Of a DNA stretch of 64,000 nucleotides, positions 18,329 to 27,400 are shown piece after piece. The first letter of the stretch is position 1; every line of letters begins with the position of its first letter. The translations under genes were made by a program, and so were the position numbers. The stretch is from Thermoanaerobacter wiegelii Rt8.B1. GTDB lineage: Bacteria > Bacillota > Thermoanaerobacteria > Thermoanaerobacterales > Thermoanaerobacteraceae. The notes below the pieces were generated by a model. The model worked only from the letters and a program-made list of their open reading frames with translations, searched no databases and had not been told where the DNA came from. The stretch lies in assembly GCF_000147695.2 (NCBI RefSeq), contig NC_015958.1, forward strand, positions 1,094,501-1,158,500, in the 5' to 3' direction.

Positions 18329-19642
18329 ATGCTTGATGAAAAAGCGAGAGAAGCTATAGCATTAAAGAGATTTTCACTGATAAGTCCGGTGTTAAACGGA
18401 CAGGTAAAAAATCAGAAAGAATATTTTGATGCTCTTTCCGATAAACCTATTGAGATACCTTATCTTGGAATGAGAAGATATACTCCTAAGACACTTAGAG
18501 GGTGGCTGTATCAGTATTTAAGAGGTGGTATAGAAGCGTTAAAGCCGGGTTATCGAAGTGACAGAGGCAAATACAGAAAGATAGACTTTGAACTTTCAGA
18601 GAGAATAAAGCAAAAGAAGCTTGAACATCCTGAAATGCCCAACAAACTTCTTTATGAGACATTGATAGGAGAAGGAATAATATCACCGAATAAAGTATCC
18701 CTTTCGACATTCTATAGGTTTTTGAAAAACATTCCTGTAAAATCTCTAGATAAAGAAAAAGAGGGTAAAACAAAGAGATTTTCCCATGAATACATCAATG
18801 AACTGTGGCAAACTGATGTCATGTATGGGCCATATATTAAAGAAGGTAAAACAAAAAGACAAACGTACCTTATTGCATATATAGATGATGCTTCAAGGCT
18901 TTGTACCTATGCTCGCTTTTACTATACCCAGAATTTTTTAGCTTTAAGAGACTCATTTAAAGAGGCGGTGCTAAGAAGGGGGATACCCAAAATGCTTTAC
19001 ACTGACAACGGAAAGATATATAGAAGCACTCAATTGGAATATATCTGTGCTTCACTAGGCACATCTCTTATTCACGCTGAGCCTTTTTCACCTCATTCAA
19101 AAGGAAAAATAGAAAGATTCTTTCATACGGTGAGAATGAGATTCTTAAGCACAATAGATCCTACCTCCGTAAAGAGTATAGATGAACTCAACATGATGTT
19201 TTTTAAATGGCTGGAGGAAGATTACAACAGAAAAGAACACAGCAGTATTGGCATGAGTCCTTTAGATTTTTTCATGTCACAAATATCAAGAATAAATATG
19301 TGTAACATAGATATGTTGAATGAATGTTTTCTCATAAGAGTAAATCGTAAGGTAAATAAGGATGCTACACTTAAAGTGGAAAATATACTTTATGAAACAG
19401 AAGAAAAGTTTAAAAATATGCACTTAGAAGTCAGATATGACCCTGAGTGGCTTTAGGATAATACACCGCTTCTACTTTATTATGAGGGCAAAAAAGTGGG
19501 GGAAGCGTATAAAGTGAACTTTCATGAGAATGCTAAAATTCCTGCTGCGTATATAAAAGGCAAAAATGACGTAAACGAAAATGAAGAAATAAGTGATTTT
19601 ACCAAGCATAAAGTAATCTCTTTTAACGATATCATTGATTGA
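18329..19642 (+). pseudogene. DD35E transposase (Mu/TnsB-like) with in-frame amber codon
   Basis: Integrase-core transposase. Residues 1-135 carry helix-turn-helix DNA-binding regions; the catalytic triad is D163 (WQTDVMYG), D226 (YTDNGK) and E262 (SKGKIERFF), giving DD35E spacing. Codon 376 is TAG (19454-19456). The same frame continues for 61 more sensible codons (NTPLLLYYEGKKVGEAYKV) to TGA at 19640, forming the small C-terminal barrel typical of this family, so the gene is 437 codons with a nonsense mutation. The truncated 375-aa product keeps the catalytic core but loses the tail. GGGGG ribosome site 10 bases upstream. Confidence 0.88.
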
Positions 19643-19659
19643 AAGAGAGGTGCCTTAAA

Positions 19660-20460
19660 GTGTTTACCCAATATTTTGGAATGAAATTTAATCCATTTTC
19701 TAAAGAGATAAGTGTAAACGACCTTTACATAAGTGAAGACATTGCTGAATTAAATGCCAGGTTAAAATATTTACAAGAAACAAGGGGTATAGGACTTATC
19801 GTTGGGGAGGCCGGTTCAGGTAAATCTACTGCATTAAGAAGATATGCTGAAAGCCTCAACCGTTCTACATTTAAACCATGTTATTTCGCTTTATCTACAC
19901 TTACAGTGAGAGAATTCTATCAAGCATTGGCTATGATTTTAGGCGAAACACCCTCATACAAAAAAGTAACGCTCTTTTACCAGATACAAAGAGCGATAAC
20001 AGAACTTTACTATAGCCAGAAAATAACTCCTGTCATAATATTAGATGAAATACAACTGGTTTCTAATGATGTTCTTGAAGATTTGAGAATAATATTTAAC
20101 TTTAATACGGATTCTCAAAACCCGTATATATTGATACTTTCAGGACAACCACACATAAGAAACAAACTAGCTCTCAATGTAAACAGTGCACTAAGGCAAA
20201 GAATTTCTATAAAGTATGTGATGCAAGGGCTAAAAAAAGAAGAAATTCAAGATTATAAAAAAACAAGAATGAAAATAGCCGGAATGATGGATGATATATT
20301 TACACCATCAGCATATGAAGCAATATATTCCCTAACAAAAGGGCTCCCAAGGATAATAAATAACCTGGTAACAGCTTCTTTACTCTATGCGTATTCTAAA
20401 AGGCTAAGAGAAATAGACGAAGAAGTAATATACCAGGCACAAAATGAAATCAGTTTATGA
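19660..20460 (+). CDS. ExeA/TnsC-like AAA+ ATPase of the transposon
   Basis: 266-aa AAA+ ATPase. It begins with the ExeA-type signature MFTQYFGMKFNPFSKEI. Walker A GEAGSGKST (49-57), Walker B IILDE (126-130), sensor region ILSGQPHIRNKL. Homologues in Tn7, Tn5053, Tn552 and IS21 choose target DNA and activate the DDE transposase. GTG at 19660 is chosen because GAGAGGTG lies 8 bases before it and the family start fits; a TTG at 19639 overlaps the transposase stop. It ends 4 bases before a hairpin terminator. Confidence 0.9.
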   Translation: MFTQYFGMKFNPFSKEISVNDLYISEDIAELNARLKYLQETRGIGLIVGEAGSGKSTALRRYAESLNRSTFKPCYFALSTLTVREFYQALAMILGETPSYKKVTLFYQIQRAITELYYSQKITPVIILDEIQLVSNDVLEDLRIIFNFNTDSQNPYILILSGQPHIRNKLALNVNSALRQRISIKYVMQGLKKEEIQDYKKTRMKIAGMMDDIFTPSAYEAIYSLTKGLPRIINNLVTASLLYAYSKRLREIDEEVIYQAQNEISL

Positions 20461-20500
20461 GAGTAGCACTTTTTGTGTTACTCTCAATTTTATTATATAT
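20461..20500 (+). terminator. Terminator of the transposon genes
   Basis: GAGTAGCAC and GTGTTACTC form a stem (one G-T pair) followed by TCAATTTTATT. Confidence 0.7.
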
Positions 20501-20580
20501 TAATTAAATAAAATTTCAATAACAGATATTAACATATTTTGGCGGTAATGCTCTTGGAAAGTGAAAAAAATTTTTAATCA

Positions 20581-20600
20581 GGCTGTAATAATTTGAGAAA
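20581..20600. repeat. Internal right-end transposase-binding repeat
   Basis: On the minus strand it reads TTTCTCAAATTATTACAGCC, matching the left end at 17474-17493 at 18 of 20 positions. A weaker copy lies near 20629-20645 (minus strand TTTTCAAATTATAAT). Confidence 0.75.
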
Positions 20601-20654
20601 AAATACTTTTATGCACTTAAAAAATGCCATTATAATTTGAAAATCTTTGGAGAT

Positions 20655-20672
20655 TTAATTTGAGAATTGACA
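20655..20672. repeat. Transposon right terminal inverted repeat
   Basis: 18 bp ending in TGACA, the inverse of the left end with one mismatch. Confidence 0.92.
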
Positions 20673-20678
20673 GTTATG
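20673..20678. repeat. Target-site duplication, right copy
   Basis: GTTATG, identical to 17463-17468. Confidence 0.9.
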
Positions 20679-21619
20679 GATTCAGACCAGGACGCAGTGC
20701 AAAAGACGCAATAAAAGCCGCAGAAGCATACATAAATGAAGGATACACATGGGTTGTAGATATGGACTTAGAAAAGTTCTTTGACAGAGTAAACCACGAC
20801 ATAATAATGTCCAAACTAGAAAAGCGGATAGGAGATAAAAGGGTACTAAAGTTAATACGAAGATACCTAGAATCAGGAGTAATGATAAACGGAATCAAAG
20901 TATCAACAGAAGAAGGGACACCCCAAGGAGGGCCATTAAGTCCCCTATTAGCAAACATAATGTTGGACGAACTAGACAAAGAACTTGAGAAACGAGGGCA
21001 TAAATTCTGCCGATATGCAGATGACTGCAACATATATGTAAAAAGCAGGTCTGCAGGAAACAGAGTAATGAAGAGCATAAAGAAATTCATAGAAAGCAAA
21101 TTAAAACTAAAAGTCAACGAAGCAAAAAGTGCTGTAGATAGACCATGGAGAAGAAAATTTCTTGGATTTTCATTCTATACAAAAGAAAACGAAGTAAGAA
21201 TAAGAATCCATGAAAAATCCATCAAAAGGTTTAAGGAAAAAGTAAGAGAAATAACCAATCGGAACAAGGGAATAAGCATGGAAAACAGAATAAAAAGACT
21301 AAATCAAATAACAACAGGATGGGTCAACTATTTTGGATTAGCAGACGCGAAAAGCATAATGAAAACCCTTGACGAATGGATAAGGCGAAGACTAAGGGCA
21401 TGTATATGGAAACAATGGAAGAAGATAAAAACGAAGCATGATAACTTAGTAAAACTAGGAGTAGAAGAACAAAAAGCCTGGGAATACGCCAATACAAGGA
21501 AAGGCTACTGGAGAATATCCAATAGCCCAATCCTAAATAAGACTCTTACAAATAAATACTTTGAAAGCATAGGTTATAAGAGTTTATCCCAAAGATATCT
21601 AATTGTACACAATTCCTAA
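20679..21619 (+). pseudogene. ltrA: Group II intron reverse transcriptase/maturase, 3' part
   Basis: Residues 158-470 of the maturase: GFRPGRSA, MDLEKFFDRVNHD, EGTPQGGPLSPLLANI (RT4) and the catalytic FCRYADDCNIYV (RT5), then the thumb and domain X (GWVNYFGLADAKSIM). There is no HNH endonuclease domain, as normal for class IIC. An in-frame AGAATT... stretch from the transposon end precedes it, but no start codon with a ribosome site, so it is unlikely to be made alone. Confidence 0.93.
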
Positions 21620-21689
21620 TGAACCGCCGTATACCGAACGGTACGTACGGTGGTGTGAGAGGACGCTGAATAAAATAATTATTCAGCTC

Positions 21690-22922
21690 CTACTCGATAT
21701 TTGCCTTTTCTACTAATTTAATTCTATGCATTGTAGAAGGATGAGAATAAGAAAACCATTCTATAAAAGGCGGCGGAGCTACATCCAATAAACTTTTTTT
21801 AGCAAGGTCAATCTGAAGTTTTATTACAGGTTTTTTGTCGTGAAGGTACTCTACAGATAGTAAATCTGCTTGTTTTTCCATCTGCCTTGATATGTAATTT
21901 TGTATTGGAGTTGTGTCAAAATTTATAAGTAGTATAAACAAATATATCATCGCTAAAACTGCAGGAGTCATTCTTTTACCATAAGGGAGAAATAGGCTTG
22001 AGTGAATTAAAATATTAAGAAAATAAAGGCCTATTACAAGTCCTACTATGCCTATTAACATACTTTTTAATACGTGATTTTCTTTCCAATGACCTGCTTC
22101 ATGAGCTATAACTGCCTTTATTTCATCCTCTGGATAATTTTTTAATAATGTATCATATAATACAATCCTACTTGTCTTTCCAAATCCATAAAAGTAGGCA
22201 TTGGCAAGAGTAGTCCTTTTACTTGCATCCATTTCTTGAATCTTATCTATTTTTATTCCCGCATTTTTTGATATTTCCTTTACCATGTTTATTATTTTTT
22301 GGTCTTTGATTGGGGTGAATTTATTAAATAAAGGTGCTATAAAAGTAGGATAGACGTAAATTTGCACAAACATAATTATCGTCAAAAAGACTGCAGCACT
22401 TACCCACCAGTTATTAGGCCATTTATTTAGAGCCACAAATAAGAGCAATACTCCCATTGACGAAAAAACAAAGTCTAAAGCCGCACTTTTAAAATAATCA
22501 CTCCACCAAGAAGCCATTGTCTGTACAGAGAAACCCCATTCAACTTGAACAGAATGGCTTAAAAGGCTAAAGGGTAGAGATATTAACCTTAAAATTACCC
22601 ATAAGGCAATAAAATATAAAAAGACATTCACATAGTATTTACCTGAAGCTAATTTTTCGGTATAGTATGAAAGCTTGATAGCATTATTCCCAAATACAAG
22701 CCATAACAAAAAAGCTGCTTTTGTCAAAAAAGAAGTTATGTAAATCAATCGATTTATTTTGTGATACTTTTGCGCTTTTGATATTTCTGCAGGGGAAAAA
22801 TATTTGTAGACTTCATGAGGTATATTTCCTGGAAATAATGTATAATAAAGGTATAAAACAGAAAATATTGTGGCAATTAATATAAGTATCAGCCACAATT
22901 TATTGAATTTTATAAAAGCCAT
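21690..22922 (-). CDS. M48-family (Ste24-like) membrane metalloprotease
   Basis: 410-aa integral membrane zinc protease of the CAAX-protease-1 type. About seven hydrophobic helices; the zinc motif is HEAGH (in VIAHEAGHWKENH, near 265) with the third ligand Glu in MEKQADLLSVEYL. In bacteria the role is probably membrane-protein quality control rather than prenyl-protein processing. ATG at 22922 has GAAAGGA 9 bases upstream; a GTG at 22940 is in frame but overlaps that site. The C-terminus reads VEKANIE and its TAG (21690-21692) falls in the last bases of the group II intron, so the natural end may have been altered. Confidence 0.92.
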   Translation of the reverse strand: MAFIKFNKLWLILILIATIFSVLYLYYTLFPGNIPHEVYKYFSPAEISKAQKYHKINRLIYITSFLTKAAFLLWLVFGNNAIKLSYYTEKLASGKYYVNVFLYFIALWVILRLISLPFSLLSHSVQVEWGFSVQTMASWWSDYFKSAALDFVFSSMGVLLLFVALNKWPNNWWVSAAVFLTIIMFVQIYVYPTFIAPLFNKFTPIKDQKIINMVKEISKNAGIKIDKIQEMDASKRTTLANAYFYGFGKTSRIVLYDTLLKNYPEDEIKAVIAHEAGHWKENHVLKSMLIGIVGLVIGLYFLNILIHSSLFLPYGKRMTPAVLAMIYLFILLINFDTTPIQNYISRQMEKQADLLSVEYLHDKKPVIKLQIDLAKKSLLDVAPPPFIEWFSYSHPSTMHRIKLVEKANIE

Positions 22923-23068
22923 AGTCTTCAATCCTTTCACAAAGTTTTACCTAACAATATTATATCTCATTGGAGGAAAAAATAGTTGTGCAAATAAAAT
23001 TATTTGCTTTTTTGTATAAATACTTATATTATATATTTGTAAAATGTAGTAAAATGCGAGGGATATAT

Positions 23069-24757
23069 ATGAAAACACTTCTTGTAGGAATCAATGCAAA
23101 ATATTATCACACAAATCTTGCTATAAGAAATATAAGAAAGTTTTGTCATCCTTATGATATAGAGATTTTTGAAACTACTATAAATGACAGTACAGATTTT
23201 ATGCTAGAAAGTGTTGTAGAAAAGGAACCAGACGTAGTAGGTATATCTTGTTACATATGGAATATAGAAATAGCATTAAATTTGGCTGAAAATATAAAAA
23301 AGATACTTCCGAAAGTAATATTGGTTTTGGGGGGACCTGAGGCTTCTTATGATGTAGATAATCTTTTGTCAAAAGGCTTTGTAGATTACATAGTTTTAGG
23401 GGAAGGGGAAATTGCTTTTAAAGAATTATTGGAAGCGTTAGAAGGAAAAAGGGATATAAAAGAAGTTGCAGGAATTAGCTATAAGGTTGATGGGCAAATA
23501 GTAATTCAACCACAAAAAGATTATGTCAACTTAAATGAAGTTCCCATATCTTATGAGGAAGAGGAAGATTTGAGCAATAAGCTTGTGTATTATGAGACTT
23601 CAAGAGGTTGTCCTTTTAAATGTGCTTATTGTCTTTCTTCTATTGACAATAAATTGAGATATGAAAGCCTTGAAAAAGTTGAAAGGGATTTAAAGTGGTT
23701 TGTAGATAAAAATGTGAAAATATTAAAACTTATTGATAGGTCTTTTAATTCAAATAGAAAGAGAGCAAGAGAGATTTTAAATATTATGAAAAAAATAGGT
23801 GGAGATACTGTATTTCACTGCGAAGTTAACCCTGAGCTTGTGGATGAAGAGTTTATAGAAGAATTAAAAGGGTTGGAAAAAAGAATACAGTTTGAAGTAG
23901 GAGTTCAGACTACAAATAAGAATAGCCTAAAAAAAATATCTCGTATTACTGCAGTTGAAAAAGCCTTGAGAGGAATAAAACTGCTTAGAGAAGCGGGAAT
24001 AAAACTGCATGTAGATTTGATAGCGGGACTTCCTGAAGATAGCTTTGGGACTTTTAGTAAAGCTTTTGATGATGTGTATAATTTAAAACCTGATGAAATA
24101 CAGTTGGGATTTTTAAAAGTATTAAAAGGTACTCCTTTAATGAGAAAAGTGGGGGAGTTTAAAATAGTTTATGATAGTAAGCCCCCCTATGAGGTCTTGT
24201 ATACAAAGGATATTAGTTATCAAGAGTTAGTCATTTTAAAAGGTATAGCATTCCTTTTTAACAAATACTATAATTCTGGAAAATTTAAAAAAACTCTTGA
24301 ATATTTGGAGAATAAATTTGAAAGGCCATTTGACTTTTATCTTGAATTTTATAAGTACTGGAAGGAAAACGAGCTATTATATAAAAATCATTCATTAAAA
24401 GCCTTATACGATATTTTATATAAATTTTCTCTTGAAACACTCGATGTCGATGAGGATTTAATAAAAGACATTATAAAATTTGATTTTTTGTATTTTAATG
24501 CTGCCAAAGATTTACCTGATTGTGTAAAAGAAAAATATGAGAAAGGTCAAGAGATTTTTAAAAAGTATCTTAAAGATGAAAATTGGTTGAAAAAAAATCT
24601 TCCACAAGCTGTTGGACTTTCCAGTCTTGAATTGTCAAAGAGAGTGACTTATGAATTTTTTAAACACGATGTGACAGCAGATTTTAAAAAAGAAAATTTA
24701 ATAATAATTTTCCTTCATGAAGAAGAACAAACTTATTATACAAAATTAATTTTGTGA
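23069..24757 (+). CDS. B12-binding-domain radical SAM protein
   Basis: 562 aa. Residues 1-150 form a cobalamin-binding-like Rossmann domain (ILVLGGPEASYD). The radical SAM motif is CPFKCAYC (near 190), in TSRGCPFKCAYC, followed by the barrel; the C-terminal third is DUF4080-like. Such enzymes often act as methyltransferases or anaerobic biosynthetic enzymes; no substrate can be assigned. ATG at 23069 has GCGAGGG 6 bases before it. Starts further upstream (from 22970) would add a hydrophobic stretch without a ribosome site and are rejected. It appears monocistronic. Confidence 0.87.
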   Translation: MKTLLVGINAKYYHTNLAIRNIRKFCHPYDIEIFETTINDSTDFMLESVVEKEPDVVGISCYIWNIEIALNLAENIKKILPKVILVLGGPEASYDVDNLLSKGFVDYIVLGEGEIAFKELLEALEGKRDIKEVAGISYKVDGQIVIQPQKDYVNLNEVPISYEEEEDLSNKLVYYETSRGCPFKCAYCLSSIDNKLRYESLEKVERDLKWFVDKNVKILKLIDRSFNSNRKRAREILNIMKKIGGDTVFHCEVNPELVDEEFIEELKGLEKRIQFEVGVQTTNKNSLKKISRITAVEKALRGIKLLREAGIKLHVDLIAGLPEDSFGTFSKAFDDVYNLKPDEIQLGFLKVLKGTPLMRKVGEFKIVYDSKPPYEVLYTKDISYQELVILKGIAFLFNKYYNSGKFKKTLEYLENKFERPFDFYLEFYKYWKENELLYKNHSLKALYDILYKFSLETLDVDEDLIKDIIKFDFLYFNAAKDLPDCVKEKYEKGQEIFKKYLKDENWLKKNLPQAVGLSSLELSKRVTYEFFKHDVTADFKKENLIIIFLHEEEQTYYTKLIL

Positions 24758-24821
24758 ATTTGTTTTTAAAGGTAAGTGTGATAAAATTTGTATAGTAATT
24801 GAAAAATGAGGAGGCATATTT

Positions 24822-25553
24822 ATGAAACCTTTAGTAATCGCCCATAGAGGAGATTCAAGAAATGCTCCAGAAAACACATTAGCATCTTTTAAAAGGGCTT
24901 TAGAAATGGGAGCTGACGGTATTGAATTGGACGTGCAGCTTACTAAAGATGGACAACTAGTAGTGATTCACGATGAAAGGGTAGACAGGACTACAGACGG
25001 AATTGGCTTTGTAAAAGATTTTACTTTAAAAGAGCTTAAGAGGCTAGATGCTGGCATAAAATTTGACAAGAAGTTTGCAGGGGAGAGAATACCAACTCTT
25101 TATGAGGTTTTTGAACTCATTGGACATAAAAATTTTATTATAAATATAGAGATAAAAAGTGGAGTTGTACTTTATCCAGGAATTGAAGAAAAGCTTATCA
25201 AAGCGATAGAGGATTATGACTTTGAGGATAGAGTAGTTATTTCTTCTTTTAACCATTATAGCTTAAGGGATGTAAAGAGAATGGCACCGGAGCTTAAAAT
25301 TGGGCTTCTTTATCAATGTGGGCTTGTAGAACCATGGCACATGGCAATACGAATGAAAGCGTATTCTCTGCATCCTTTTTATTTTAATATAATACCTGAA
25401 TTAGTAGAAGGATGTAAAAAGAATAATATAAAATTATTTCCTTGGACTGTTGATAGGAAAGAAGACATGGAAATGATGATAAAAGCAGGTGTGGATGCAA
25501 TTATCACTGACGACCCACAAACTTTGATAAATCTTTTAGAGAAGGGAGAATAA
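24822..25553 (+). CDS. ugpQ: Glycerophosphodiester phosphodiesterase
   Basis: 243-aa cytosolic GDPD. Splits glycerophosphodiesters from lipid turnover into glycerol-3-phosphate and an alcohol. Key motifs: AHRGDSRNAPENT (catalytic His near 8), ADGIELDVQLTKDG (metal Glu and Asp near 40) and VIHDERVDRTTDG (second His near 54). TIM barrel; no signal peptide. One base separates its stop from the ATG of the MFS gene downstream, so uptake and hydrolysis may once have been linked. Confidence 0.93.
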   Translation: MKPLVIAHRGDSRNAPENTLASFKRALEMGADGIELDVQLTKDGQLVVIHDERVDRTTDGIGFVKDFTLKELKRLDAGIKFDKKFAGERIPTLYEVFELIGHKNFIINIEIKSGVVLYPGIEEKLIKAIEDYDFEDRVVISSFNHYSLRDVKRMAPELKIGLLYQCGLVEPWHMAIRMKAYSLHPFYFNIIPELVEGCKKNNIKLFPWTVDRKEDMEMMIKAGVDAIITDDPQTLINLLEKGE

Positions 25554-25554
25554 T

Positions 25555-26759
25555 ATGTCCTCGCGATTGAATTATTTGAAGATATTTAATTTAGGCCTTG
25601 GTTTTATGGTAATTTCCATGATTTGGGCAGCATATAATGCCTATATGCCCATTTTTCTTGGTAATTTTACAAAAAGCAATACTTTAATTGGGTTTGTAAT
25701 GAGTTGGGACAACATTGCTAACCTTTTTATACTTCCATTTTTTGGGGCTTTAAGCGATAATACGCGAACAAGAATAGGCAGGCGAATGCCATATATACTT
25801 GTAAGCATGCCTCTTGCTGGCGTTTTATATGCTTTGCTTCCACTTCAGACAAAACTTTTATCGCTTCTTGTTATAGATTTGCTGTTTAACATTGTTGTAG
25901 CTACGTATAGGACTCCTATGGTAGCTTTAATGCCAGATATTGTAGAAGAAGAGCACAGAAGCAAAGCTAATGGAGTCATAAATTTTATGGGAGGATTAGG
26001 TTCATTAATAATATTTTTTATTGGATCTCAGCTTTATAAAATAAACAAAGCATATCCCTTCTTCTTGTCAGGGATTTTATCATTAATTATACCTATAGTT
26101 TTATTTTTAACAATTAAAGAACCTAAAATAGTTGTTAATGAGGAAAAAAAGAAAAACAGAGTATTTTAAAGGCCCTTGCAACTGTGGTAAAAGATCAAAA
26201 TAAAGCACCCTTTTATACTCTCCTGTCAATTTTTATGACAATTGCGGGTTTTGCTGCAGTTGAAACTTTTTTCACAAGGTATTGCAAAATAGCTTTAGGG
26301 ATAGACGAAAGTGTTTCTTCTTTTGCAATGGGTTTTTACGCTTTGGCATTTTTAGTTTTTGCCTTACCTGCTGGATTTATAGCTACAAAAATAGGGAAAA
26401 GAAAAACCATGATGATTGGAGCTTTTGGACAAGGAATTTTATTTTTAATATTTATGATAGTACGTGATTTTAGGACAATCCAAATTTTGATGCCTTTTGC
26501 TGGAATGTTTAATGCTTTATTTACAATAAATTCTTATCCTCTTGTAGTGAGCTATACTTCAGCTGAAAAAATAGGGACATATACAGGACTTTATTATTTC
26601 TTTTCATCCCTGGCCGCAATAGTTACTCCTTCCTCTTTTGGAGCTATTATGGATTTTATAGGATTTAACAAGTTATTTTTAGCAGCGTCTATATGTTTAT
26701 TTATATCTTTTGCTTTTCTATGGATAATTGGTGAAAAATATGAAAACACAATGTCGTGA
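25555..26759 (+). pseudogene. MFS transporter, frameshifted
   Basis: A twelve-helix major facilitator gene split into two frames. The first 204 codons (six helices, LSDNTRTRIGRRMPYILVS as the loop 2-3 motif) stop at 26169 after EEKKKNRVF. A second frame picks up directly with LKALATVVKDQNKAPFY and runs for six more helices to 26759 (GFIATKIGKRKTMM). One extra T in the four-T run at 26164-26167 restores a single protein of about 402 aa. It resembles sugar/GPH-like carriers. Either a recent pseudogene or a base-calling error. Confidence 0.88.
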
Positions 26760-26773
26760 AAATATCAGTTTTT

Positions 26774-26784
26774 TGTGATATAAT
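26774..26784 (+). promoter_or_regulatory. Extended -10 element before the macro-domain gene
   Basis: TGTGATATAAT, 37 bases before the ATG. Confidence 0.55.
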
Positions 26785-26821
26785 TTTAAGCGTAAATAAA
26801 AATTAAAATTAGGGTGATGAA

Positions 26822-27346
26822 ATGAAAGAGAGAATAAAATTAATAAAGGGGAATATTGTGGATCAAGAAGTAGATGCTATTGTAAATGCTGCAAATTCTT
26901 CTTTATCTGGAGGTGGTGGGGTAGACGGAGCTATTCATAGAGCGGGTGGCCCTTCTATCGATGAGGAGTGCAGAATTATAAGAGAAAAACAAGGAGGATG
27001 CCCTACAGGTCATGCGGTTATAACTGGAGCAGGTAATTTAAAGGCTAAATATGTTATTCACGCTGTTGGACCTATATGGAGAGGCGGCAATCATAATGAA
27101 GATAATTTATTAGCAAGTGCTTACATAGAAAGCCTTAAATTGGCGGATGAATACAATGTAAAAACTATAGCTTTTCCCTCTATAAGCACAGGAGCATATG
27201 GTTTCCCTGTAGAAAGAGCTGCAAAAATAGCTTTAAGAGTAGTATCTGATTATCTTGAAGGTAGCAATATAAAAGAAGTGAGATTTATACTTTTCAGTGA
27301 TAAAGATTATGAAGTATATTCAAAAGCTTATGAGGAATTGGAATAA
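26822..27346 (+). CDS. Macro-domain ADP-ribose hydrolase (O-acetyl-ADP-ribose deacetylase type)
   Basis: 174-aa single macro domain of the YmdB/MacroD type. Binding motifs are [20 protein letters not shown] (near 18-37) and the phosphate loop [10 protein letters not shown] (near 119-128). It removes ADP-ribose from acidic residues or deacetylates O-acetyl-ADP-ribose. AGGGTGATGAA precedes the ATG. Monocistronic, ending at a terminator shared with convergent uppP. Confidence 0.92.
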   Translation: MKERIKLIKGNIVDQEVDAIVNAANSSLSGGGGVDGAIHRAGGPSIDEECRIIREKQGGCPTGHAVITGAGNLKAKYVIHAVGPIWRGGNHNEDNLLASAYIESLKLADEYNVKTIAFPSISTGAYGFPVERAAKIALRVVSDYLEGSNIKEVRFILFSDKDYEVYSKAYEELE

Positions 27347-27358
27347 ATAAAATAAATA

Positions 27359-27393
27359 AAAAGGATAGGCCATAAATGGGTCTACCCTTTTTT
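27359..27393. terminator. Terminator between the macro-domain gene and uppP
   Basis: AAAAGG-TAG-CC pairs imperfectly with GG-CTA-CCTTTT and is followed by a T-run. Confidence 0.65.
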
Positions 27394-27400
27394 GTTTTTA

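Larger units (their letters stand above)
17469..20672. mobile_element. 3.2 kb three-gene transposon (DUF6431 protein, DD35E transposase, ExeA-like ATPase)
   Basis: The ends TGTCATTTCTCAAATTAA and TTAATTTGAGAATTGACA are 18-bp inverted repeats with one mismatch, beginning TGT and ending ACA as in the Mu/Tn7/Tn552 group. A 6-bp duplication flanks it. Subterminal copies of the TTTCTCAAATTA core occur on the right (20581-20600, a weaker one near 20629-20645) and a weaker one on the left (17506-17523), as expected for multiple transposase-binding sites. Cargo is only the three transposition genes. No TniQ/TnsD-like targeting gene is present. The transposase carries an in-frame stop. Confidence 0.93.
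16577..21693 (+). mobile_element. Group IIC intron, interrupted by a transposon
   Basis: The 5' boundary GTGCG starts a 420-base structured, GC-richer RNA region (domains I-III) with no gene before the maturase frame. Downstream of the maturase, 21620-21655 is domain V (ACCGCCGTA paired with TACGGTGGT, a CGC-type triad), and 21659-21693 a domain VI hairpin ending near CTAC. The maturase reads like the well-studied Geobacillus group IIC enzyme. The 3' edge could be a few bases further on. Without the 3.2 kb insert the intron would be about 1.9 kb. The maturase is split, so the copy cannot move by its own protein. Confidence 0.88.

Noticed and set aside
19454-19456. TAG as a pyrrolysine codon
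   Set aside because: Transposases of this family do not use it and no pyl genes are visible in the window; nonsense mutation is simpler.
22970-23068. Longer N-terminus for the radical SAM protein
   Set aside because: No ribosome site; the domain begins at MKTLLVGINAKYY, which has GCGAGGG in front.
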